A DNA stretch of 19,843 nt. Source: CAYNFH01 sp964396385. GTDB taxonomy: Bacteria > Armatimonadota > Chthonomonadetes > Chthonomonadales > CAJBBX01. A program made the translations under genes and the position numbers. The notes beneath the pieces are model-generated. The model had not been told where the DNA came from. It made no database searches and saw only the letters and a list, made by a program, of their open reading frames with translations. Every line of letters begins with the position of its first letter. Position 1 is the stretch's first letter. The stretch spans positions 1 to 19,843 of the forward strand of contig CAYNFH010000121.1 in the NCBI GenBank assembly GCA_964396385.1. Direction: 5' to 3'. Below, piece by piece: positions 1 through 7,400 of this stretch.

Positions 1-852
1 CTGGACGAGGCCGATAAGCTGGGCATGAAGGTTGCCATCTGCTACGAAGAGAAGCTCAACTTCCTCTGGCGCGGGTTCACCAACCGGCAGCAGGCCATCG
101 ACAACGCCATCGCGGACCTCAGCTACGTGGTTACCCACTACGCCTGGCACCCGGCGTACCTCAGGCGCGATGGGCTGCCGCTCATTATCCAGTTCGATGG
201 GTGGGGGCAGGGTAAGCTGGGCGAGCAGATGTTCTCGCCCCTGGAGCTGGACCACGTTACGCACAGCCTGCCTCAACCCATTGCCTACTGTCGGGAAGGA
301 CTGGTCCCCGCGTATCACCCCGCCGTCCCCGGCGCGTTCGAGTGGTGGTCCGCCAGCGCGCGCCAGAGCCGCAATTTTGGGGAGACGGCACGCCGGATGG
401 TCGATGAAGGCAAGCTGGTCTTCTTCGGCAATGCGCTCAGCCCCGGCTTTGACGACACCGGCGTCTGGGGCTGGGGCGGCGGCCCGCGAGTTACGCCGAG
501 GGAGGGGCTTTCGCTGCTCCGGAGCTCCTTCGACCTCGCCTTTACAGGCGAGCCGGAGTTCATCCAGATCGTCACGTGGAACGACTTCAACGAGGGGACG
601 GTGGTCGAGCCTACCCGAGAGACAGGATTCCAGTATCTGGACGCCATCGCCACCTGGTGGGCGCAGAAGTTCGGCGGTCACGCGGACCTGAACGCCATCC
701 GGCAGCCGTTCCTGGAGTACGCCCGGACCTGCTCCCCCAGGGAGCGCGCGGAGCTACCGCCCGCCCCCTACACGCGGTACCTGGAGAAGCGCTCCCTGGC
801 CGTCTCCGTGCCGAACTACCTGGACGTGCTGGACCAAAAGCGGAGGGGGTGA
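1..852 (+). CDS. GH99/GH71-like glycoside hydrolase, 3' part (5' end outside the window)
   Basis: The reading frame is open from base 1 (eight codons before the first ATG at 25) to TGA at 850-852, so the true start lies upstream. The visible 283 residues look like the C-terminal part of a TIM-barrel protein of the GH99/GH71-like (WbsX-like) type. These proteins are known or predicted to act on alpha-glucans or alpha-mannosides. Supporting motifs are LPLIIQFDGWG near residue 60, the loop NALSPGFDDTGVWGWGGG and, best of all, IVTWNDFNEGTVVEPT. The last matches the W-N-(D/E)-x-x-E-G-T-x-(I/V)-E-P signature near the end of that barrel. It is convergent with the sugar ABC importer and probably belongs to the same saccharide locus. 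Substrate cannot be told from sequence. Family call fairly sure, activity not. Confidence 0.75.
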   Translation: MDEADKLGMKVAICYEEKLNFLWRGFTNRQQAIDNAIADLSYVVTHYAWHPAYLRRDGLPLIIQFDGWGQGKLGEQMFSPLELDHVTHSLPQPIAYCREGLVPAYHPAVPGAFEWWSASARQSRNFGETARRMVDEGKLVFFGNALSPGFDDTGVWGWGGGPRVTPREGLSLLRSSFDLAFTGEPEFIQIVTWNDFNEGTVVEPTRETGFQYLDAIATWWAQKFGGHADLNAIRQPFLEYARTCSPRERAELPPAPYTRYLEKRSLAVSVPNYLDVLDQKRRG

Positions 853-982
853 GTGGGTGAAAAGGGTGAGGGGGTGATGTGCGGGCGCTGCTACAGAATC
901 GTTCTGGACCAGCCGTCCTGGTAGAGCCGGGAAAGTTCCGCTCAACGGGCTCTGGTCACCCCCTCACCCCTTCACCCACTCA
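850..982. repeat. Long imperfect inverted repeat between convergent genes, arms starting at both stop codons
   Basis: The left arm (850-877) is built of TGAGTGGG / TGAAAAGGG / TGAGGGGG-like octamers. The right arm (956-982) is its reverse complement apart from one indel and one substitution. Each arm begins with a stop codon: TGA of the upstream hydrolase at 850-852 and TGA of the minus-strand permease at 980-982. Inside the loop GACCAG/CTGGTC and AGAGCC/GGCTCT can pair, extending the fold. It could act as a bidirectional terminator or mRNA-stabilising hairpin. There is no T-tract, so an ordinary intrinsic terminator is not shown. Confidence 0.7.
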
Positions 983-1894
983 TCCCTTCACGGCGCCGAG
1001 CTGAATCCCCCGCACCAGGTACCGCTGCGTGGAGATGAAAAGGATCACCAGCGGGATGATGTTCATGACACTGGCGGCCATGATGAGGTTGGTCTGGCGC
1101 CCGTAGACCGTGTCGAAGTAGAGCATCCCAACCGGCAGCGTACGCAGGTGCTCGCTCTTGATGAGAATAAGCGGCCAGAAGAAGCTCCCGTAGTTCCCCA
1201 TGAAGGTGAAGATGGCGAGTGTGATCAGCCCCGGTCGCGCCAGCGGCAGGATTACGTCCCAGAACACCTGGCTGTGCGTCGCCCCGTCCATCAATGCCGC
1301 CTCGTCCATCTCGCGCGGGATGGTGAGCATGAACTGGCGCATCAGGAACGTGCCGAAGGCGCTGAAAGAGGCTGGCACAATGAGTCCCTGGTACGAGTCC
1401 AGCAGGTGCAGCCACACCATGAGCGCGTAGTTGGGGATCATGGTGACCACGCCCGGGATCATCAGAGTGGCCAGGTAGAGCCGGAACACGCCGTCTCGCC
1501 CCGGCCAGCGAAGCCGCGCGAAGGCGTAGGCCGCCATGGCGCTGGTGATGCATTGGAGGAAGGTGACCCACGCCGCCACAAAGACGCTGTTGAAGTAGTA
1601 GCGCGCGAACGGCACCTCCTGGAACACCTTAAGGTAGTTCTCCGGGTGCCACACGGTCGGCAGGGGATTGAGCTGCTCCACCTCCTGGAGCGACTTGAAG
1701 CTGGCCAGCACCATCCACGCGAACGGGGCGAGCATTCCCACCGCGATGACAGCCAAGACCGCATGGCTGGCGAATAGGCGAGTCGTGAGTCGTGAGTCGT
1801 GAGTCGTGAGACCGGATTCCCGCCGCCTGCCGCCTGCCGCCTGCCTCCTGGTCTCCCCTTCTCCCCCTCTCCCCCTCTCCCCCTCTGCCCTCAA
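980..1894 (-). CDS. MalG-type sugar ABC transporter permease
   Basis: Inner-membrane subunit of a CUT1-type carbohydrate importer. The body from FASHAVLAVIAVG onward has about six hydrophobic segments and the EAA loop, DEAALMDGATHSQVFWDVILP, which docks the ATPase (E near residue 198 from the chosen start). That body, about 265 residues, fits the MalG family. No ATG or GTG lies in frame near it. I choose TTG at 1894, which overlaps the MalF stop as TTGA and has GAGGTG five bases upstream, suggesting translational coupling. This gives 304 aa. The first ~40 residues are then encoded by three tandem-repeat runs (1781-1891), an unusual low-complexity leader. The only later candidate is TTG at 1756, which has no ribosome-binding site. 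Family sure, start not. Confidence 0.88.
   Translation of the reverse strand: MRAEGERGRGGEGETRRQAAGGRRRESGLTTHDSRLTTRLFASHAVLAVIAVGMLAPFAWMVLASFKSLQEVEQLNPLPTVWHPENYLKVFQEVPFARYYFNSVFVAAWVTFLQCITSAMAAYAFARLRWPGRDGVFRLYLATLMIPGVVTMIPNYALMVWLHLLDSYQGLIVPASFSAFGTFLMRQFMLTIPREMDEAALMDGATHSQVFWDVILPLARPGLITLAIFTFMGNYGSFFWPLILIKSEHLRTLPVGMLYFDTVYGRQTNLIMAASVMNIIPLVILFISTQRYLVRGIQLGAVKG
1781..1891. repeat. Three adjacent tandem repeats: 7-mer x4, 7-mer x4, 8-mer x5
   Basis: On the plus strand AGTCGTG occurs four times (1781-1808), GCCGCCT four times with the last copy altered (1823-1850), and TCTCCCCC-type octamers five times (1852-1891). The block sits exactly at the MalF-MalG junction, starting at the MalF stop and reaching the first transmembrane segment of MalG. 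It is free of stops in the MalG frame. Confidence 0.9.
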
Positions 1895-2976
1895 TAGCTC
1901 ACCTCGCGGCTCCCGACCTTCCAGTTCAGCAGAGTAACGGCGAAGATGAGGATGAAGAGGACCCAGGAGACCGCGGAGGCATAGCCTATCTGGAACTCCT
2001 CGAACGCCATGGTGTAGATGTGGTACGCGAGGGTCGTGGTGGTATTCGCGGGGCCGCCGCTGGTGAGCACCCGCGCCTGCTCGAAGCCGCCCTGCAGGCC
2101 GCCGATGAAGCTCATCACCACGATGAAGAAGGTCGTGGGCGCGAGCTGGGGCCACGTAACGTTGCGGAACAGCGCCCACCTCCCTGCACCGTCCAGCTCG
2201 GCGGCCTCGTACAGCTCCTGCGGGATGTTGGTCAGCCCGGCCAGGTAGAGCAGCATATTGTTGCCGCCGATCGCGATCCAGATGCCCATAATGACGATAG
2301 CATCGCGCGCGCCCATACCCCACTGCGTCCGTGTTAGCCGGACGTGCTCCACGTCCAGCCCCACGAGATTCCGCGTGGAGAGCAGCCAGTCCGGCGGAGA
2401 TGCGTTCACGCCGAACAGGAGATGCCACAGCGCGCTCACGTGAAAGGTGCGGATGATCCACTCCAGGGCGGCGTTGATCGGTCCGAAGTCCGGATTGTAG
2501 AGCGCCTTCCAGAGGATGAGGAGCGCCACCCCGCTGGTGAAGCTGGGAAGGTAGAACAGGGTGCGGTAGACCACGATGCCCCGCAGCTTCTGGCTCAGCA
2601 GAATGGCGAGAAACAGCGACCCGGCGATGGCAACCGGAATGCCGAGCATCAGATAGACGGTGTTGAGGAAGTAGAGCCAGAAGTCCTGGTCGTGGAGCAG
2701 CTTGGCGTAGTTCTCCAGGCCGGTCCACTGGAAGGGGACCGTTCGCTCCAGGTCCCAGTTGGAGAAGCTCGCGCCCAGCGAGAATATCACCGGTCCAGCC
2801 GTAAAGACCAGGAATCCCAGGAAGTTCGGCAGCAGGAAAGCCATCGCCGTCCCCAGGTCATTCCTCGTTCGGCTCTTGCTTGGCGTCGGGTCTCCTTTTC
2901 TCCCCTGCGGCCGCCCGAGCCTCCCCCGGCTCGGGATTCGGTAGGCCGCAGCACCTTCTCCCCCTCTGTCCTTCAC
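1891..2976 (-). CDS. MalF-type sugar ABC transporter permease
   Basis: First permease of the CUT1 importer. The core FLLPNFLGFLVFTAGPVIFSLGASF is a textbook MalF first membrane segment. Four or five more hydrophobic segments follow, and the EAA loop reads ELYEAAELDGAGRWALFRNV (E near residue 257 of the long form). Two starts are possible. GTG at 2976 overlaps the stop of the binding-protein gene and gives 361 aa with a 44-residue basic, repeat-derived leader. ATG at 2844 gives 317 aa, closer to the usual length, but leaves few residues before the first membrane segment and has only a weak GGGGAC site. If 2844 is right, the hairpin at 2906-2950 lies in an intercistronic gap. The operon order binding protein, MalF, MalG is the usual one. 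Function sure; sugar unknown. Confidence 0.92.
   Translation of the reverse strand: MKDRGGEGAAAYRIPSRGRLGRPQGRKGDPTPSKSRTRNDLGTAMAFLLPNFLGFLVFTAGPVIFSLGASFSNWDLERTVPFQWTGLENYAKLLHDQDFWLYFLNTVYLMLGIPVAIAGSLFLAILLSQKLRGIVVYRTLFYLPSFTSGVALLILWKALYNPDFGPINAALEWIIRTFHVSALWHLLFGVNASPPDWLLSTRNLVGLDVEHVRLTRTQWGMGARDAIVIMGIWIAIGGNNMLLYLAGLTNIPQELYEAAELDGAGRWALFRNVTWPQLAPTTFFIVVMSFIGGLQGGFEQARVLTSGGPANTTTTLAYHIYTMAFEEFQIGYASAVSWVLFILIFAVTLLNWKVGSREVSY
2906..2950. promoter_or_regulatory. Two-tier hairpin at the binding-protein/permease junction
   Basis: The outer stem TGCGGCC (2906-2912) pairs with GGCCGCA (2944-2950). The inner stem CCCGAGCC (2914-2921) pairs perfectly with GGCTCGGG (2928-2935) around a 6-base loop. 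It lies just after the binding-protein stop (2973) in the direction of transcription. In enterobacterial malE-malF, a hairpin at this position protects the malE mRNA so that more binding protein than permease is made. The same role here is inference. Confidence 0.6.
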
Positions 2977-4325
2977 GGCATCCGCCCGCCCGTCAATCGC
3001 AGATACCGCGCCCGCAGCGTAGGATCGTGCTTCAACGTCTCACGCATCTCCGCCATAATCTGGATTGCGGCCGTGTGCATAGCGTCCGCCGCCGGCTTCT
3101 GGTCCGCCTTGATCAGATCCCGCTGCTTCTTCAGGATACGGTCGACCGCGGCGCCGTTCGCAAAGGGGCTGATCTGGTCCGGCACGCCGTACTTCATCAC
3201 CTCGCGCCAGACGGCGTTGAAGTCCTCCTGCGGATAGTCCGGGTCGTGCAGGAACTCCGGCGTGTAGCAGTCCTTGATCACCGGGGCCAGCGCGTCCGCC
3301 TGGTGGTTTACCAGGTCGTTGTAGGGTTTGGACGATTCGTACTGGAGGAACTCCAGCGCCTGCTTCTTGTGCTTGCCCTGGCTGTTGACCAGCGTGGCGC
3401 GGCCGTAGCCTCGGAAGATGCGCTGCTCGTGGTAGGGACACTCGACCGCGCCCAGATGCAAGCCGGTATAGCTGCGCAGCAGGTTGAGCCACCAGCGCCC
3501 CCCGATGGCCATGGCGCCCTTCTTGGCCCCGAACCAGGTGATGGAGCCGGTACCCCATCCCCCCTGGGTGGCCATTGCGCTCTCCTCCACCGGGCTGGGC
3601 ATTACGTGGTACTGGTAGATGAGGTCGTGCATGAACTGCATGCCGGCGATGGCCTGGGGGCTGTCGATGGTGCACCGCGTCCCATCCGCGTTATAGAGCC
3701 TGCCGCCCCACTGCTCCACGAACTGGTACCAGTCCACGTCCCAATCGAAGAGGAGCCCGTACTGCGTCACCTTGCCATTCGCGTCGCGGAGCGTAAGGCG
3801 CTGCGCCAAGGGAAGGAAGTCCGGCCATTTCCATGAGCCTCTCGGGTAGGGAACGCCCGCCTTGTCGAACAGGTCCTTGTGGAACCACATGGCATCGACG
3901 GCGGCATTGGTGGGGAAGCCGTAGATGCGGCCATCCAGCTCCACGTTCGGATTTGTGGCGGACCACGTCTGCTTCTCGACATCAATCCCTGCCGCTTTGA
4001 GCTGGCCCGTAACGTCCAGCGCGATGCCGGAACGGACGAACATCGAGAGCTGGTTCCCATCGTAGCAGTCGAACAGGTCCGGCCCTACGCTGGCCAGGGA
4101 CTGGACGATGACTTTTTCCATTCCAGTTGTGTTGGGGTCGAGCCTTAGGTCACACTGGGGATGGAGCTGATCGAAGAGCTGGATCTGCTGCCGGCGGGTG
4201 GGGTTGTCGTCGCTGACCCAGACGAGCGGTATCTTGCCTCTGGGCGCGGGGCTAGGCTGGATGAGCCAGGCTACCAGAGTGAGCGCGGCCAGCCCGGCAA
4301 ATAGTATTCCGAACACGGCTTTCAA
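2973..4325 (-). CDS. Family 1 extracellular solute-binding protein of a sugar ABC importer
   Basis: Captures an oligosaccharide outside the membrane for the permeases downstream. After one N-terminal hydrophobic segment (about residues 3-25) the mature part starts with IPLVWVSDDNPTRRQQIQLF. It shows the family's hallmarks, including GFPTNAAVDAMWFHKDLFDKAG and SWKWPDFLPLAQ. No lipobox cysteine follows the hydrophobic segment, so it may be anchored by an uncleaved signal or cleaved by signal peptidase I. I take TTG at 4325 as start (450 aa), next to the hydrophobic segment, with GGAG rather far upstream. The frame continues to an ATG at 4460, but that extension (HGRGGHTGPPLR) is the translation of the palindrome at 4418-4447 and is unlike a protein. 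It opens the importer operon and ends in an overlap with MalF. Confidence 0.9.
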   Translation of the reverse strand: MKAVFGILFAGLAALTLVAWLIQPSPAPRGKIPLVWVSDDNPTRRQQIQLFDQLHPQCDLRLDPNTTGMEKVIVQSLASVGPDLFDCYDGNQLSMFVRSGIALDVTGQLKAAGIDVEKQTWSATNPNVELDGRIYGFPTNAAVDAMWFHKDLFDKAGVPYPRGSWKWPDFLPLAQRLTLRDANGKVTQYGLLFDWDVDWYQFVEQWGGRLYNADGTRCTIDSPQAIAGMQFMHDLIYQYHVMPSPVEESAMATQGGWGTGSITWFGAKKGAMAIGGRWWLNLLRSYTGLHLGAVECPYHEQRIFRGYGRATLVNSQGKHKKQALEFLQYESSKPYNDLVNHQADALAPVIKDCYTPEFLHDPDYPQEDFNAVWREVMKYGVPDQISPFANGAAVDRILKKQRDLIKADQKPAADAMHTAAIQIMAEMRETLKHDPTLRARYLRLTGGRMP

Positions 4326-4417
4326 GCGTTGATACCTAACTCCCGAAACTGGGGTGCTGCTCGCGCGGGCACGGAACCCTCGAACAGAACGCGGATTGCG
4401 AACCGCCAAACACTGAC

Positions 4418-4447
4418 GTAGGGGCGGCCCTGTGTGGCCGCCCCTAC
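4418..4447. repeat. Perfect 12-bp palindrome (REP-like) in the divergent promoter region
   Basis: GTAGGGGCGGCC (4418-4429) and GGCCGCCCCTAC (4436-4447) are perfect reverse complements around a 6-base loop. It lies between the binding-protein gene (minus) and the large hydrolase gene (plus), in a gap of about 150 bases. GTAGGGGCG...CGCCCCTAC palindromes are, to my recollection, common dispersed elements in several bacterial phyla, so this is more likely a REP-like element than an operator. No clear -35/-10 pair was found in this gap. Confidence 0.75.
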
Positions 4448-4474
4448 CGTGCTGAGACACCTAATACAAACACC

Positions 4475-7400
4475 ATGCTTCTCCTTTGCTGTGTACTTAC
4501 CCTCCTGAGACCGTGTGCTGCCCCCTCTTTGGAAAGCGGCGTCAGGCCCAAGGGGAGCGAGCGAGCGCAACTCCCCCACTCCAAAAGGGGCTTCCGCGTT
4601 GCGGTGCATCGCGTGGGGCCGCAGGCAGAGCCGCTCGCCCGCGCGCTCCGGACAGCGGGCATCCCCGCGGAGTTCGTCTCCGACCAGGAAGTGAGCGATC
4701 CGGCGCGGCTGGACCGGAGCCGGTTCGACGCTCTCCTGCTGCCGGACGCGGCGATGTGCCCGCTTGCGGCGCGCCGGAGCCTCCTCCGGTTCATCAAAGA
4801 GGGCGGCGACCTCCTGGTAATCGGCGGTCCTCTGTGGGAAACGAGCCGCGCCCGTGCGGTGGCGGCCTATCGCGCCGCTCTCCAGAAGGCGGAGGGTGCC
4901 CACCCTCTGGCGGACTTGGGCGCGCCGGACGCCCAACGCTGGAGCCGCTCCTCCAACAACATGGCATCCCAAACGCACTGGACCGTAGAGCCAACCTCCG
5001 CGCCGGGGGGAAAGCCCGTCCTGCGAGTAGATATCATCGACCTCACGGGATGGGACAACCTGAGCCGCGACGTGACCGGACTGCCTGGACCGGCCGATGA
5101 CGTGGTGACCTTCTGGGCGCGGGGCGATGCTCACACCTCGGCCATGACCGTGGAGCTCCAGGAGAAGGACGGCTCCCGCTGGATAGCGCCGGTCTCCCTC
5201 ACGCCGGAGTGGAAAAGATACGCCCTGGCAGCGGAGGACTTTGGCTATTGGCAGGACAGCCCGTCGAAGGGCCGCGGCGGACCCGGCGACAGGCTTGAGA
5301 TCGGCCGCGCGGCCCGGCTCTCCATCGGGATCGCCCAATCCCACGTCCCGGTGGGTAACGGGCCGCACACCTTCTGGATCTCCACCATCGCATCCGGGCC
5401 GCTGCCGAGCGGCGCAGAGAAGCCGGACTTCACGGTCCCAGTCCTGGAAACGCTCACGCCTTTCTATAAGACATACCGCCTACCCTCGCTCCATCCTCGC
5501 GCCGCGGACCTTCAGGGCCCCGCCAATACTGGAAACCAGACCGGCCCCATCGTCTGTCCTATACCGCGACCGCGCGGACTGGCTTTCAGCCAGGCGCGGA
5601 GCCGGTGGATCCCAATTGAGGAAATCCGTAATGACCAGGGGAACTGGCGCGGCACGCGGGTCTCCCTCTATGTGGACGCGACGTATCCGGAACACGGCTC
5701 GGTCTTCGGAGAGGTGGCCGGCGCGGACTTGGCGGAGCAGCTCCAACGGGACGTGGTGGGTCTGGCGCGCCGGATGGCGGATGGTCTCTTCCTGCTGAAC
5801 GGCGGCCCGGAAAGCTTTTCGTACTTTCCGACCGCGGAGATTCCCGTGGGCGCCGTGGTGGCGAACCTGTCGGGGCAAGAGCGGGAGCTGTCGCTCGGCA
5901 TGCGGGTGTCCGGGGCTGGAGAGCGGCAAGCAACACAGCTTCCCACGCTAAAGTTGCAGGTTCCGTCGGGCGGCGTGCGTGAGGTGCGTGCCGTCATCAC
6001 GCGGGGCACGGCGGTGACCGGCGAACACCTCCTTCATACTGAGCTGCTGGACAGCAACCGTGTGATCGACCGGATCGATTCGGTATTCACGGTCCTCCCA
6101 CCGCCCCACGCTTCCGCCTCCGCGTTTGTACGTGTCAAGGACGGCAGCTTCTACGCCCCACCCCTCGCCGGCGGCAAGCGGCAGGCGGCAGGCAGTAGAT
6201 CCGGCAATCGAAAATCGAAAATTGAAAATCGAAAATCGGGTCATTCCCTCATCCCCTGGTCCCCGTACGGCGTGAACTACTGGCAGAGCAACGTGGCGGG
6301 TACGGAGCCCGGCGAGTACGGCCTCGGTTGGCTGATGCCCGGATTCTACGACCCGCAGATAGTAGAGCGAGACCTGGCTGCGCTGCAGGGGCTGGGCTTC
6401 AACACGGTGAGCATCCAGCTCGCACGGCCACAACAGGTTCCGCAGGCCAACGACTTCATCTTCCGCGCCGCGCGGCACGGCATCCGAACGAACCTCTTCA
6501 TCGCGGGAGCGCACCCGTTCGAGACGGATGAGCCGCTCTTCACGCGGCTGATAACCGAAGGCCGGTTCGCCGGCAACCCGAACATCTGGGCCTACGACAT
6601 CGCCTGGGAGCACCACCTCGGGAATCACCAGGAGCGCACCCGCTGGGATGTAGAGTGGGAGCGGTGGGTGGTGGAGCGGTACGGCTCCATCAAGCACGCC
6701 GAAAAGGTGTGGGGCTATCCCATCCCGCGCGATGCGCAGGGCCACGTCACCAACCCGCCGGATGACGAGTTGCGGAACGACGGTCCCTGGCTCAAGTTGG
6801 CCGCCGCCTACGAGCGGTGCGCGGACGACGTGATCAGCCGGCGGTACGGCCGCGTCATCGGAAAGATCCACGCGCTGGATTCCAACCATCTCATCTCGGC
6901 GCGCTCCGCCTCCCAGCCGAGCTGGACCGGCTGGTTCGCGTACGACCTCGTCTCAACGGGCAAGCACTTCGACTTCTCCTCGCCGGAGGGGTACGGTCTG
7001 GATCCGAGGGAGGCCGGCTTCACCGTGGCGTACGGCCGCTACGCCGGTAACGGCAAGCCGGTCTACTGGGCGGAGTTCGGATCCTCCATCTACCCCTATG
7101 ACTCATCCGGCTTCTCCAAACTGGCACCGTCGAGCAGTCCCCTATACGCTTCCGAGAAGGAAACGCGGCAGGCAGAGCTGCACCGGGGCTTTGCCGCGAT
7201 GCTCCTGGAATCGGGCGCGAACGGCCTGGCCTCCTGGTGGTCGGTGGGCGGGTACCGCGTGGACGAAAAGAGCGACTTCGGCATCATCGCGCCGGACGGC
7301 ACACCCCGCCTGTCCGCGAGAGAGCTTCAGCGCTATGCGGCCCGCGTGGAATCGCCCCGGCCCCCCAAGAGACCGACGGTGTGGGTGACCATAGATCGCG

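Noticed and set aside
1781..1891. Tandem repeats considered as a CRISPR array or minisatellite
   Set aside because: Units are 7-8 bases with no spacers, and three different units lie side by side. No cas genes are present.
980..2728. A 582-aa minus-strand frame that could be read as a fused double permease
   Set aside because: Only the C-terminal ~300 codons resemble a permease. The N-terminal half is the out-of-frame shadow of the MalF gene, kept open by high GC.
2973..4460. ATG at 4460 as start of the binding-protein gene
   Set aside because: The added 45 residues include the translated palindrome and are compositionally odd. TTG at 4325 sits directly before the signal-like hydrophobic segment. 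Not excluded entirely.
4460..4474. TAATAC at 4462-4467 as a -10 for a leaderless transcript of the large hydrolase
   Set aside because: The hexamer is imperfect, there is no -35 at the right distance, and the signal is too short to stand alone.
4322..5368. A 348-aa minus-strand frame over the start of the large hydrolase
   Set aside because: Composition typical of an antisense shadow, no recognisable motif, and it would overlap both the binding-protein start region and the hydrolase.
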